Shown here: positions 15,537 through 24,594 of the stretch, piece by piece | Position numbering within the stretch: the first letter of the stretch is position 1 | How the letters are laid out: each line of letters starts with the position of its first letter | From: an uncultured Bacteroidales bacterium | Lineage (GTDB): Bacteria > Bacteroidota > Bacteroidia > Bacteroidales > Muribaculaceae | Assembly: GCA_958418815.1 (NCBI GenBank) | Contig: CATZGB010000032.1 | Coordinates: forward strand, 1 to 32,066 | Length of the DNA: 32,066 bases | Direction of reading: 5' to 3' | Position numbers and translations under genes: made by a program | The notes under the pieces: generated by a model | What the model was told of the DNA's origin: nothing | The model's database searches: none | What the model saw: only the letters and a program-made list of their open reading frames with translations

Positions 15537-17000
15537 ATGCAAAATCTCCCGACTGAACCATCGGCAACCTACACCCATATCCCCTCCTACGCAAACAGCT
15601 GTAACACAGCAAACTGCATAGGAGAAGGGAAATCTATGCCCCTTTGGCTTACCATAACCACCGTCATACTTGGCCTTCTGTTCCTCAGCCTCCAGGGCCT
15701 CATCTTCCGCCACGCAAGCATGTCAATGGACAGCTGGTCATATCCCTCGGCATGGTGGTCGCTTATGGACGGCCACATAGATGAAGCTCGTCCGCCGGTC
15801 TACTCCGCTATTGTCGGAATTGTATGGGAATTCCTCACTATGGGCTACGGCAACATGCTGCTTCCCGTGATACAATGGGCCTTGTACATCGCCGCGCTCC
15901 AACTCCTGTGGCGGATAAACACCTGGCTTAAAGTGTCGAAAGCATTCAACGCAGCCGCCATACTTTCAATGCTGATCATCCCGGGATTCTGGATTTTCAA
16001 CAACATCATCATGGCCGAATCAGTGGCGCTCTCGGAAATGATATTGCTCGCCTGGTTGACAGGAAGGTATATCCTGACACGGAGAAACCGCTACCTGCTT
16101 TTCTCGGGCCTAATGCTGGTGGCCCTGATATTCACCAAACCGATGTTCATCTTCTTGATTCCGGTGCTGGCCGTGCTATGGGGAGTCATCACTTGGAAAA
16201 ACGCCAGACAGACAGTGACGGCCCTGGCCATACTGGCCACGACCGGAGGTCTGATATGGGCTTACACCGCCGAAATGAAACGCACCTACGGAGTTGCGTC
16301 ACTCTCTATCGCGTCTACCCACAACAAATATTGTTGCCTCAGAGCCGACGGGGCCATAATACCCGAAGAGATATCAGACCCCGTGACCAGGGAAAAATAC
16401 CGTCCGTTGTATGATGAAGACCCCGGGGTGCAGAATCCCGAAAACAGGTATATGATGGAGGTCTACATATTCACCTGGCCTGAAATAGAGCGGCTTGTCA
16501 AAGAGGCTGAGCAACATCATCCCCACGCGGAAATCGACGGGATTATCTACCGCATGAAGACATCGATGAGCCAAAGCCAGTTCTTCTTCTACCTGTTCGG
16601 CTACTATGACGATGTCGACTCGATGTTCTATGACTGGAACGGCCTGAGCCGCAACCGTGACGACGGCTTCATTTTCCCATTCCACCGCTACCTGTGGTTC
16701 CCCATATGGTTCACCGCCGCGATATGGGCAGCTTTCACTCTCATATGGCTCGCCCGCTGGCGCAAGACCCGCCGGTTCCCGGCAATGGCCTATTTTGTCT
16801 CGGCTACCATTCTGACATGCTACATCACAACCATCCTGGGAGCCCAGGATCTTTGGGGCCGCATCATGACACCGGTCAGTCCGCTCATACCCGTGATGGC
16901 GGCCAGCGTGGCCTCAATAACATACGGTTATGTTAAAAAAACATTATCGGGGAGGCGGTTGGGGCGACGCGGATTTGCTTCGTTGAGCAAAGTTGCGTAA
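15537..17000 (+). CDS. Polytopic membrane protein, possibly a GT-C-type glycosyltransferase
   Basis: 487 residues with about 10-11 hydrophobic segments. An early extracytoplasmic loop reads SMDSWSYPSAWWSLMDGHIDEARPPVY. An acidic residue after the first helix plus a G-x-x-x-x-x-R-P-P-x-Y element resembles the first loop of GT-C enzymes (GT39/ArnT type) that use lipid-linked sugars. A large soluble insert (about 265-375) carries STHNKYCCLRADG. The function is not certain. The ATG at 15537 is 3 nt after the preceding stop. The first 33 residues are hydrophilic and may be spurious: an internal ATG at 15636 (MPLWLTITTVILG) starts directly at the first membrane helix. The stop codon overlaps the -7 box of the next operon. 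Confidence 0.75.
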   Translation: MQNLPTEPSATYTHIPSYANSCNTANCIGEGKSMPLWLTITTVILGLLFLSLQGLIFRHASMSMDSWSYPSAWWSLMDGHIDEARPPVYSAIVGIVWEFLTMGYGNMLLPVIQWALYIAALQLLWRINTWLKVSKAFNAAAILSMLIIPGFWIFNNIIMAESVALSEMILLAWLTGRYILTRRNRYLLFSGLMLVALIFTKPMFIFLIPVLAVLWGVITWKNARQTVTALAILATTGGLIWAYTAEMKRTYGVASLSIASTHNKYCCLRADGAIIPEEISDPVTREKYRPLYDEDPGVQNPENRYMMEVYIFTWPEIERLVKEAEQHHPHAEIDGIIYRMKTSMSQSQFFFYLFGYYDDVDSMFYDWNGLSRNRDDGFIFPFHRYLWFPIWFTAAIWAAFTLIWLARWRKTRRFPAMAYFVSATILTCYITTILGAQDLWGRIMTPVSPLIPVMAASVASITYGYVKKTLSGRRLGRRGFASLSKVA

Positions 17001-17005
17001 ATTTG
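16974..17005 (+). promoter_or_regulatory. Promoter of the DUF5683-mltD-serB-mtaB run
   Basis: A TTTG -33 element (16974-16977) and a TAAATTTG -7 box (16998-17005) are separated by 20 nt. The -7 box overlaps the stop codon of the membrane-protein gene. Transcription would begin near 17012, which rules out the GTG at 17010 as a normal start of the next gene and points to the ATG at 17037. Confidence 0.75.
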
Positions 17006-17036
17006 CATTGTGAACCGACCGACCGACAACTCTCAT

Positions 17037-17930
17037 ATGTCCCGCGACTGGAGATGGAGCCTCGTCGCCATTATCATGGCGATGGGTTTCTTTGTGTTGT
17101 CTTCGGCCGACATCGCCGCCCAGTCGGTTGTCAGGCGTTCCCACCGAGTCCATCACCGCCAGGCCACTCAGGCCTTGGCCGATTCGACGGCTGCAAGCAC
17201 CCTTCCCGACTCCATACCGCTCAACGGGCCCATTGGCGACCGCCAGGCAGTGGTGGTCGAGGACAGCTTCTCGGCCAACGGCGACTCGCTCGTGGTAACC
17301 CCTGTCGACACCATCGGGGTGATGACCGCCGGGGAGAGCTACGAGGCAGACTCCCGGCGTCGCAGCGCCCGCAACGAGTCAATCATCCGGAGGCTTAGCG
17401 ACATTCCCGAGGATGAATGGGTGCCCAGGGCAGTGGAGTTCAATCCCGACCCCACCAGGGCGGTATGGCTCTCGGCCCTGTTCCCCGGACTGGGACAGGT
17501 CTACAACCGCAGATACTGGAAGCTCCCCATCATCGTAGGAGGCTATCTCGGACTGGGCTACGCGACGAACTGGAACAACCAGATGCTCACAGAGTACACC
17601 CGCGCCTACGCCGACCTGCTCGACAACGACCCCTCCTCCAACAGCTACATGGATTTCTTCGCCCCCAACGTGAACGAGTCCGACATCGACAAGTCTTGGC
17701 TGCAGAGCCTGCTGCGCTCGCGCAAGAACTTCTTCCGCCGCAACCGCGACCTGTGTATAATCAGCATGGTAGGTGTCTATCTCCTCGCGATGGTCGACGC
17801 CTATGTCGATGCCTCCCTCTCCCATTTCGACATAAATCCACATCTCTCAATGGATGTCGTCCCGACCCTGATACAGGACGGACGGCAGAGGTATCCCTCA
17901 GTGGGCCTGGCTTGGGCCTTGAATTTCTGA
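17037..17930 (+). CDS. DUF5683 family membrane protein
   Basis: 297 residues from the ATG at 17037. An N-terminal hydrophobic signal or anchor (about 6-28) is followed by a variable linker. The conserved DUF5683 part opens with DPTRAVWLSALFPGLGQVYNRRYWKLPI, which resembles the 'GxGQxYNrryWK' start of TM2-like membrane domains. It continues with two or three hydrophobic segments (IIVGGYLGLGYATNW; IISMVGVYLLAMVDAYVDA) and a terminal beta strand-like end. The function is unknown; it is frequent in Bacteroidota near cell-wall genes, as here. It leads an operon with the transglycosylase 28 nt downstream. A GTG at 17010 would extend the frame by 9 residues but overlaps the predicted transcription start. 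Confidence 0.82.
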   Translation: MSRDWRWSLVAIIMAMGFFVLSSADIAAQSVVRRSHRVHHRQATQALADSTAASTLPDSIPLNGPIGDRQAVVVEDSFSANGDSLVVTPVDTIGVMTAGESYEADSRRRSARNESIIRRLSDIPEDEWVPRAVEFNPDPTRAVWLSALFPGLGQVYNRRYWKLPIIVGGYLGLGYATNWNNQMLTEYTRAYADLLDNDPSSNSYMDFFAPNVNESDIDKSWLQSLLRSRKNFFRRNRDLCIISMVGVYLLAMVDAYVDASLSHFDINPHLSMDVVPTLIQDGRQRYPSVGLAWALNF

Positions 17931-17958
17931 CCCGCCATAGGGATACGCCAAACCAACC

Positions 17959-19701
17959 ATGTCTAAAACCGTCCCATTCCCGATGACGTTTCTCAACCGC
18001 CTGAAAACTCTGATGCTCTCCGCCACCGCCGCCGGTGTGGCGGCTTTCACGGCCGACGCAGCCCCGTCGGTGCTGACCCTCTCGCAATACCCCAACGATT
18101 CCACCATCATCCTGCCCGAAAGTTTCGAGACCGACACCCACAAGATGATGGAAAACTGGTATCTCCAGAACTACACGGCACTCGACGCTGATGTCGACCG
18201 CAAGCCTGACGAGGAGGTCTCCGACGAGGAGATAACACGCCGCCTGGCCGCCATCCCTACCACCATCGAGATGCCGTTCAATTCCATTGTCAGGACTTAC
18301 ATCGACGCGTACACCAAGAAGAACCGCCGGCTCGTCGAGAACATGCTCGGCATGAGCCTCTACTATATGCCGATTTTCGAGCAGGCCCTGGAAAGGGAGA
18401 ACCTGCCGATGGAGCTGAAATACCTCCCGGTAATCGAGTCGGCAATGAACCCCGACGCGGTGTCTCGCTCGGGGGCGACCGGACTCTGGCAGCTGATGCT
18501 CGCCACAGCCCGAGGCTTCAACATGGAGGTCAACACCCTCGTAGACGAGCGACGCGACCCGGTGGCCTCCTCGGCAACCGCCGCCAAGCTCCTCAGGCAG
18601 CTCTATGACATATACCACGACTGGTCGCTGGCCATCGCGGCCTACAACTGCGGCCCGGGCAATGTCAACAAGGCCATGCGCCGATGCACCGCCGAGAAAA
18701 AAGACTTCTGGTCGATATATCCCTACCTTCCCAAAGAGACCCGTGGCTACCTCCCGGGATTCATCGCGGCCACATATGTGATGACATACTACAAGCACCA
18801 CAACATCTCCCCGGCCCTGGCCAAGAAGCCGATTCTCACCGATTCGGTACATGTCAACCGGCGCGTCTACTTCCAGCAGATAGCCGACGTGCTGCAGATT
18901 CCAGTCGAGGAGCTGAAAGTGCTGAACCCCCAGTACCGACAGGAATGCATACCCGGCGACCTGCGCCCTTACCCGCTGGTGTTGCCGACCAACCTCACAT
19001 ACTCATACATCATGAGCGAGGATGCAATCTGCGGCAACAACGCCGACCAGTATGCCAGACGACTGACGGTAGAGCCATCGACCGGCGACACCGCCCAGGC
19101 CGCTACCGACGGCCAGGAGGGGGAATGGGTGACATCCGAAAAGACTCTTTACCACAAGGTCAAGAAGGGTGAGACCCTGTCGTCAATCGCCAAGAAATAC
19201 GGGGTGTCGCTCTGGAGCCTGAAAAACGCCAACGGCAATATCCGCACAGCCCGCCGCGGCCAGACATTGAAAGTTGTGACCACCGAGCGCACCTTCAAGC
19301 CCAAGGCTCCCGAATCCGCTCCCCCCGCCGAAGGGGATGACCTGCTGGTGAAACAGGAGGCCCCGCAGGCTGCCCCTGAAGACACCGCCGTTCCGGCCCC
19401 CGTGGCATCGTCGGTGTCAGCGGAGACCCCGGCAGTCCCCGCCGTGAAGGAGACCACCCCGAAACAGAGCGTCGCCCCCGCGGCGGCTCCTGCCCCAGCC
19501 AAGAGCAAGGCGGCTCCCGCCAAGAAGACCGCCGCGCCCAAGAAAAAACCGGCCACCAAGACCGTCACCGCCAAGAGCGGCGACTCGCTTGACCGCATCG
19601 CCAAACGAAACGGCACCACCGTCAAGGAACTCAAACGGCTCAACGGCCTGTCGGGCAACAATCCCGTCATACAGCCCGGCCAGAAAATACGCGTGAAATG
19701 A
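17959..19701 (+). CDS. MltD-like lytic transglycosylase with two LysM domains
   Basis: 580 residues. A signal-like hydrophobic segment is at about 17-34. The SLT domain is at about 135-260, with the catalytic Glu160 in LPVIESAMNPDAVS, then SGATGLWQLM and AIAAYNCGPGNV. LysM1 is at about 397-440 (YHKVKKGETLSSIAKKYGVS). An Ala/Pro/Lys-rich linker spans about 445-533. LysM2 is at 535-580 (VTAKSGDSLDRIAKRNGTT). The enzyme cleaves murein glycan strands to 1,6-anhydro ends, in the periplasm or at the outer membrane. No lipobox is seen, unlike E. coli MltD. A later Met (residue 9 or 18) could be the true start. Its stop overlaps the serB start (ATGA). Confidence 0.92.
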   Translation: MSKTVPFPMTFLNRLKTLMLSATAAGVAAFTADAAPSVLTLSQYPNDSTIILPESFETDTHKMMENWYLQNYTALDADVDRKPDEEVSDEEITRRLAAIPTTIEMPFNSIVRTYIDAYTKKNRRLVENMLGMSLYYMPIFEQALERENLPMELKYLPVIESAMNPDAVSRSGATGLWQLMLATARGFNMEVNTLVDERRDPVASSATAAKLLRQLYDIYHDWSLAIAAYNCGPGNVNKAMRRCTAEKKDFWSIYPYLPKETRGYLPGFIAATYVMTYYKHHNISPALAKKPILTDSVHVNRRVYFQQIADVLQIPVEELKVLNPQYRQECIPGDLRPYPLVLPTNLTYSYIMSEDAICGNNADQYARRLTVEPSTGDTAQAATDGQEGEWVTSEKTLYHKVKKGETLSSIAKKYGVSLWSLKNANGNIRTARRGQTLKVVTTERTFKPKAPESAPPAEGDDLLVKQEAPQAAPEDTAVPAPVASSVSAETPAVPAVKETTPKQSVAPAAAPAPAKSKAAPAKKTAAPKKKPATKTVTAKSGDSLDRIAKRNGTTVKELKRLNGLSGNNPVIQPGQKIRVK

Positions 19702-20930
19702 CCCACGACAACGAACTCATACTCATCAACATATCAGGCCAGGACAAACCCGGCGTGACCGCCGCCCTGACCTCAATCCTGGCCCGCTACAACGCGATGG
19801 TGCTTGACATCGGCCAGGCCGACATCCACCACACCCTATCGCTCGGCATCCTGTTCAAGACCACACCCGCCGACTCGGGCGACATCATGAAGGACCTGCT
19901 CTTCAAGGCTTACGACATGGGGGTCAAGATTCGCTTCACCCCCGTCTCCACCGAGGAATACGAGCAATGGGTGGGCCGCCAGGGGAAAAACCGCTGGATC
20001 ATCACCATCCTTGGCCGCCAGCTGACAGCCAGCAACATCGCCCTGGTATCGGAGGTCATCGTAGAGCAAGGGCTGAACATCGAGGCCATACAGCGCCTCA
20101 CAGGCCGCCAGCCTCTGGTCGAGGGCTCGTTTCCCGCAACAAAAGCATGCATCGAGTTCTCGGTGCGCGGCACCCCAGTCAACCGCTCTGAGATGCAGAG
20201 CCGCTTCATCGAAATCTCATCCCGCGAGGGCTTCGACATATCGATGCAGGAAGACACGATGTATCGCCGCTGCCGCCGCCTGATATGTTTCGACATGGAC
20301 TCCACTCTGATCCAGACCGAGTGTATCGACCAGCTCGCCGAAAAGGCCGGAGTCGGCGACAAGGTGCGCGACATCACCGAGAGGGCCATGCGGGGCGAAA
20401 TCGACTTCCGCGAAAGCTTCACCGAACGCGTAGCCCTGCTCAAAGGCCTTGATGTCAGCGTGATGGAGGAAATCGCCGAGTCGCTCCCCATCACCGAGGG
20501 GGTCGACCGCATGATGCAGGTGCTGAAACGCGCCGGGTTCAAGACCGCCATCCTCTCCGGCGGATTCACATTTTTCGGCGAATACCTCAAACGCCGGTTC
20601 GGATTCGACTACGTCTACGCCAACGACCTTGAGGTGGAAGACGGCAAGCTGACAGGCCGCTACGTCGGCGACATCGTCGACGGCAAACGCAAGGCCGAGC
20701 TGCTCAGGCTGATAGCCCAGGTCGAGAATGTCAACATAGCCCAGACAATCGCCGTCGGCGACGGGGCCAACGACCTGCCGATGCTCTCGGCCGCCGGACT
20801 CGGCATCGCCTTCCACGCCAAGCCCAAAGTCAAGGAGAGCGCCAAGCAGTCGATATCGACAATCGGCATCGACGGGGTGCTTTATTTCCTCGGCTTCAAA
20901 GACTCTTTCATCGGCGAACCGGCCCGATAA
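19698..20930 (+). CDS. serB: Phosphoserine phosphatase with N-terminal ACT domains
   Basis: 410 residues. Two ACT-like domains (about 7-85: LILINISGQDKPGVTAALT; about 100-175) precede a HAD phosphatase. Its motif I is FDMDST (198-203; nucleophile Asp199, acid Asp201), motif II is ILSGGFTFF (Ser287), Lys is in VDGKRKAELL and motif IV is GDGANDLPM (354-362). It dephosphorylates phosphoserine to L-serine, the last step of serine synthesis; the ACT domains suggest allosteric control by serine. The long form is normal in Bacteroidota. It is translationally coupled to mltD by a 4-nt overlap, although the two functions are unrelated. Confidence 0.96.
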   Translation: MTHDNELILINISGQDKPGVTAALTSILARYNAMVLDIGQADIHHTLSLGILFKTTPADSGDIMKDLLFKAYDMGVKIRFTPVSTEEYEQWVGRQGKNRWIITILGRQLTASNIALVSEVIVEQGLNIEAIQRLTGRQPLVEGSFPATKACIEFSVRGTPVNRSEMQSRFIEISSREGFDISMQEDTMYRRCRRLICFDMDSTLIQTECIDQLAEKAGVGDKVRDITERAMRGEIDFRESFTERVALLKGLDVSVMEEIAESLPITEGVDRMMQVLKRAGFKTAILSGGFTFFGEYLKRRFGFDYVYANDLEVEDGKLTGRYVGDIVDGKRKAELLRLIAQVENVNIAQTIAVGDGANDLPMLSAAGLGIAFHAKPKVKESAKQSISTIGIDGVLYFLGFKDSFIGEPAR

Positions 20931-20969
20931 TCCGGCCCCGCCGGCAACCAACCAGCAACCGACCACGCA

Positions 20970-22301
20970 ATGCCGACCGCACTCTACCATACTTTCGGCT
21001 GCAAGCTCAACTTCGCCGAGACCTCGGCCGTGGCCTCCAGGATGGAGAGCCGCGGCATACGTCGCGCCATAAAAGGGGAAGCCCCCGACCTGATATTCGT
21101 CAACACCTGCTCGGTGACCGGCGAAGCCGACAAGAAATGCCGCCAGGCCATCAGGTCATACAACCGCCGCTATCCCAACGCGGCCATCATCGTCACCGGA
21201 TGCTACGCCCAGCTCAAGAGCGAAGAGGTCGCCGCGCTCCCCGGTGTGGCCGTAGTCGCCGGTAACGACAAGAAAGGCATGGTAGACGAGTTTGTCGACA
21301 ATTACCTCTCCTCGCGCCGCAAACTCGTCGAAGTGATTCCGGCCCGCGACATCCGCAGCTTCACCCCGTCATGCTCCCGGGGCGACCGCACCCGATATTT
21401 CCTCAAGGTGCAGGACGGATGCGACTGCTGGTGCACCTACTGCACCATCCCCGCCGCCCGCGGACGCAGCCGGTCGGCCACCGTCGCCCAGCTTGTCGCC
21501 CAGGCATCCCGGGCAGCCGCCGACGGAGGCAAAGAGATAGTCATCACCGGGGTCAACATCGGCGACTTCGGCAAACGCCAGCCCGACCTCCCCGACGGAG
21601 CCACCTCCGAGACATTCCTCGACCTGGTGAAAGCGCTCGACGCAGTCGAAGGAATCAGCCGCTACCGCATCTCATCAATCGAGCCCGACCTGCTCACCGA
21701 CGAAATCATCGAATACTGCGCGTCATCAAGGGCATTCATGCCCCACTTCCACATACCTCTTCAAAGCGGTTCTGACGAAGTGCTGCGCCTCATGCGCCGC
21801 CGCTACGACACAGCCCTCTTCCGCGACAAGATACTCCGCATCAAGCAGCTCATACCCGACGCGTTCATCGGAGTCGACGTCATGGCAGGCACACGCGGCG
21901 AGACCCTCGACGAGTTCAACCGCTCGCGCGACTTCCTCGACTCCCTCCCCGTCACCCGCCTCCATGTCTTCCCGTACTCCGAACGCCCCGGCACACGCGC
22001 CCTGGAGATACCCCACACCGTACCCCAGGAGGAGAAACACCGCCGCGTCGAAGAGCTGACCGCCCTCTCCAACCGCAAGCTGCGCCAGTTCGCCGAGCAA
22101 TACACCGCCACCACCCGCCCCGTGTTGCTCGAACACACCCGTCCGGGCCAGCCCATGTCAGGCTTCACCGACAACTACCTGAAAGTCCGCATCCCCGACG
22201 CCCCCCTCTCAGCCGACAACCACATCCTCCCCGTCACCCTCCTCTCACTCATCACCACCCCCTCAGGCGAAGTCGAGTTCCTCGCCTCCCTCCACCCCTG
22301 A
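20970..22301 (+). CDS. mtaB: tRNA t6A37 methylthiotransferase MtaB
   Basis: 443 residues. The UPF0004 domain has FGCKLNFAETS (Cys11), NTCSVTGEADKK (Cys47) and VTGCYAQ (Cys78) for the auxiliary cluster. The radical-SAM domain has Cys151, Cys155 and Cys158 in QDGCDCWCTYCTIPAARGR for the SAM-binding 4Fe-4S cluster. A TRAM domain is at about 380-443. CKLN (not CQMN) marks MtaB, which makes ms2t6A at position 37 of ANN-decoding tRNAs, rather than MiaB or RimO. An extra Cys153 lies inside the cluster motif. It is 39 nt after serB, the last core gene before the accessory region. Confidence 0.95.
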   Translation: MPTALYHTFGCKLNFAETSAVASRMESRGIRRAIKGEAPDLIFVNTCSVTGEADKKCRQAIRSYNRRYPNAAIIVTGCYAQLKSEEVAALPGVAVVAGNDKKGMVDEFVDNYLSSRRKLVEVIPARDIRSFTPSCSRGDRTRYFLKVQDGCDCWCTYCTIPAARGRSRSATVAQLVAQASRAAADGGKEIVITGVNIGDFGKRQPDLPDGATSETFLDLVKALDAVEGISRYRISSIEPDLLTDEIIEYCASSRAFMPHFHIPLQSGSDEVLRLMRRRYDTALFRDKILRIKQLIPDAFIGVDVMAGTRGETLDEFNRSRDFLDSLPVTRLHVFPYSERPGTRALEIPHTVPQEEKHRRVEELTALSNRKLRQFAEQYTATTRPVLLEHTRPGQPMSGFTDNYLKVRIPDAPLSADNHILPVTLLSLITTPSGEVEFLASLHP

Positions 22302-22382
22302 CCCACCCCCGGAAACCTCTTTTTTGCAAAACCGGCTAACGGATTTATAAGCTCAGGGTTGGCGTAACTGACTTTTTTTGCG

Positions 22383-22390
22383 TAAATTTG
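22383..22390 (+). promoter_or_regulatory. -7 box ahead of the ATPase/Toprim/DUF262 cassette
   Basis: TAAATTTG matches TAnnTTTG, 44 nt before the ATG at 22435. A TTG (22359-22361) lies 21 nt upstream as a weak -33. The position means the cassette has its own promoter and that the ATPase begins at 22435, not at the in-frame TTG at 22378. Confidence 0.6.
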
Positions 22391-22434
22391 CGGTTCAGGC
22401 AACCATCCCCATAATCATCATCAATGATTTTGAC

Positions 22435-23550
22435 ATGAACCGCACCCTAAGTTTCACAAACTACCGGATATTCGCCGATAAACAGGATTTGTCACTGGCT
22501 CCTGTCACCGTGGTATTCGGCAAAAACAATGTCGGCAAAAGCGCGTTGCTCAAACTGCCGGTGTTGATAAAAAACATCCTGGACGGCCAAAACAGCCAGG
22601 GTGAGCTTTTCGACAAGGTATCCGACGGTTTGCGGATATGCGAGGACTACCGCGATGTGGTCTACGGGAGGGGTGGCTCGAAAAGCGTCGACCTGCGGAT
22701 ATCACAGGATGGCGTGACCGCCGAAATCAGTTTTTTCGTGGAAAACGCGGGCAAGCCACGCACCAAGCTGGAGCATGCCTCCGCGATACTCTACGACGGC
22801 ACCACGATAGACTCCATCGACCAGTTCCCCTCCAGCCTCAACTTCGACATCGAGTACCTGAAATCAATCAGGGACTATCCCCGCGATGGCTACTTCTCTA
22901 TGACACCGTCTGAAAACGAACAGCTGTCGGGCGGTATGTTCACTTACCGCAGGCTGGTCGACGACTTCATCAACCATGACGGAGAATTGCTGCAGAAAGT
23001 CTCCCGATGGTATAAAAAGACTTTTGACGGATGGGGAATAGAAGTTGACGCCAGCCGCGACCCGGTTTTCAGCCTGATGCTCCGCCATTCCGACCTGCGC
23101 AACAACATCATCGACGGGGGGGCCGGCATCGCGCAGTCACTCCCTGTCATAGTCAGCGCCGCCACCGAAATATCCTCCCCCCGCCTGTATATCTACGAGG
23201 AGCCGGAAACCCATCTACACCCCGAGGCACACGGAGAAATGGCCGAGTTCATCGCCAAGGAAGCCATCCGCTCCAAAGGCCAGAAAAATTTTCTGATAGA
23301 ATCCCACTCCGTCAACTTCATCCTGAGACTGCGGACACTTGTGGCCAAAGGCAAACTTCCGCCCGAATCCCTTGCGCTCTACTATGTGGATTTCGACCCT
23401 GAAAAAAACAGGAGCGCAGTCCGCAGAGTCACAGTGAATCCTGACGGGACTGTAAAAGGATGGCCTGAAAATGTCTTCAAAGAGACCCTGGAAGAGTCGC
23501 TGGCCCTCCGCCGCGCCCAGCTCACGCGCGAGGAGGAGCATGGAGAATGA
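22435..23550 (+). CDS. ABC/SMC-like AAA ATPase (AAA_21/DUF3696 type), putative defence ATPase
   Basis: 371 residues. FTNYRIFADKQDLSLAPVTVVFGKNNVGKS is the classic start of OLD/RecF-like ATPases, with Walker A GKNNVGKS (29-36). An ABC-signature-like GGAGIAQSLP is at 228-237. Walker B LYIYEEPETHLHP (Glu256) and switch His291 in LIESHS follow. The C-terminal VNPDGTVKGWPENVF fits the DUF3696 end. Such ATPases lack a nuclease of their own and work with a partner; here the partner gene overlaps by 4 nt (ATGA). In systems such as PARIS (AriA), OLD and Gabija, related ATPases sense infection. A defence role is inferred from architecture and context. Confidence 0.85.
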   Translation: MNRTLSFTNYRIFADKQDLSLAPVTVVFGKNNVGKSALLKLPVLIKNILDGQNSQGELFDKVSDGLRICEDYRDVVYGRGGSKSVDLRISQDGVTAEISFFVENAGKPRTKLEHASAILYDGTTIDSIDQFPSSLNFDIEYLKSIRDYPRDGYFSMTPSENEQLSGGMFTYRRLVDDFINHDGELLQKVSRWYKKTFDGWGIEVDASRDPVFSLMLRHSDLRNNIIDGGAGIAQSLPVIVSAATEISSPRLYIYEEPETHLHPEAHGEMAEFIAKEAIRSKGQKNFLIESHSVNFILRLRTLVAKGKLPPESLALYYVDFDPEKNRSAVRRVTVNPDGTVKGWPENVFKETLEESLALRRAQLTREEEHGE

Positions 23551-24566
23551 AAGTCAGACTGTGCGACGAGATTTTCAGGCATCCCACCAACAAAAGCGAT
23601 GTCAGCTATCTCATAAAGACAATCATACGCAAACGCCACTCAATCTCGATTGTATCGGATGTGTCGGCCGACATAAGTTGGCTCGACCCGTCTGACATAC
23701 AAGTGATTGAAGACTCCATAGCCGCCTCCCTAATCGGCGACATGGAGGAACCCGACTGCAAGGTCATCAACAACGCTGGCAACATCCACGGCGACAAGAC
23801 ATTCAGCGTGAATGAGGCGATAACATATGTCGCCACACCACTGGAGATAGTGCTGGAGAACGGCACAAACGACTCCCCGCTGACCCTTGCTTGCATACGC
23901 TCATACCTGCCATCCGGCTCAGACGCAGTGTCGGCCTACCATAAACTGAGACTCGTGTTCGCCACCGGAGGCGGATGCACCAATGTCAAGAACTACCTGG
24001 AGGGGAAGATGGCCCAATATGGCGAACGCTCCAAATTCTTGCGCCACTTCGTGATCCTCGACGGCGACCGCAGGTATGAAGGCCATTACATCACCAAATA
24101 TGACTCGCTTATAGCATATCTGCAATCCATAAATGTGAAATTCCACATACTTGAAAAGCGGTGTATGGAAAACTATCTCCCCGTGGATTGTTTCCCCGCA
24201 GCCGACAAAAACAGAGAATGGCTAAACGCTTTCAACGCCCTGACACCACGCCAACGCGATTTTTTCAACATCGGAGGCGGATTCAGAGGGGATGTGCCTG
24301 AGGGCAGGAAAAAAGAAATAGACTCCTCCGGCGGCAACATAAAGAGCCTGCTGCCACAGGAGCAACAAGATTTCTACTCTGATGTCACAGACACTAACTT
24401 CACGACGCTATCCAAGGGTTACGACCTGCCTTCATTCAAGAAATCCTTTCCCAAAGGATTTAATGACGGCAAGACAAACCAGACATCCCTGAATGCGTTA
24501 CTCCAACACCAGGACAACCCCGATGAGCTGAAAGACCTCGCCTCGACTATCCAGAAACTTTTGTAA
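23547..24566 (+). CDS. Stand-alone Toprim-like protein, putative effector nuclease (DUF4435/AriB-like)
   Basis: 339 residues with no signal peptide. Toprim-type elements appear in the expected order: a first strand and acid in IVLENGTNDSPLT (Glu104), a GGG turn in VFATGGGCTNVKNYL (141-143), the D-x-D motif in HFVILDGDRR (Asp172, Asp174), then FHILEKRCMENYLP (Glu208-Asn209-Tyr210). The last resembles the 'R-x-x-ENYL' element of DUF4435 and OLD Toprim nucleases. The first 90 residues and the helical C-terminus (about 215-339) are not recognised. By analogy with PARIS AriB it could be released or activated by the ATPase to cut nucleic acid (inference). The fold call is by motif only. Confidence 0.65.
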   Translation: MKVRLCDEIFRHPTNKSDVSYLIKTIIRKRHSISIVSDVSADISWLDPSDIQVIEDSIAASLIGDMEEPDCKVINNAGNIHGDKTFSVNEAITYVATPLEIVLENGTNDSPLTLACIRSYLPSGSDAVSAYHKLRLVFATGGGCTNVKNYLEGKMAQYGERSKFLRHFVILDGDRRYEGHYITKYDSLIAYLQSINVKFHILEKRCMENYLPVDCFPAADKNREWLNAFNALTPRQRDFFNIGGGFRGDVPEGRKKEIDSSGGNIKSLLPQEQQDFYSDVTDTNFTTLSKGYDLPSFKKSFPKGFNDGKTNQTSLNALLQHQDNPDELKDLASTIQKLL

Positions 24567-24594
24567 AACCCGGCAAAAGCCATCACATCCCGAC

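Noticed and set aside
17761..18852. Minus-strand open frame antisense to the DUF5683 and MltD-like genes
   Set aside because: Long only because of high GC content; it crosses two real genes and has no motif or promoter.
22378..22434. TTG start adding 19 residues to the ATPase
   Set aside because: The -7 box at 22383-22390 lies inside this stretch, and homologous ATPases begin close to the F-x-N-Y/F-R-x-F strand.
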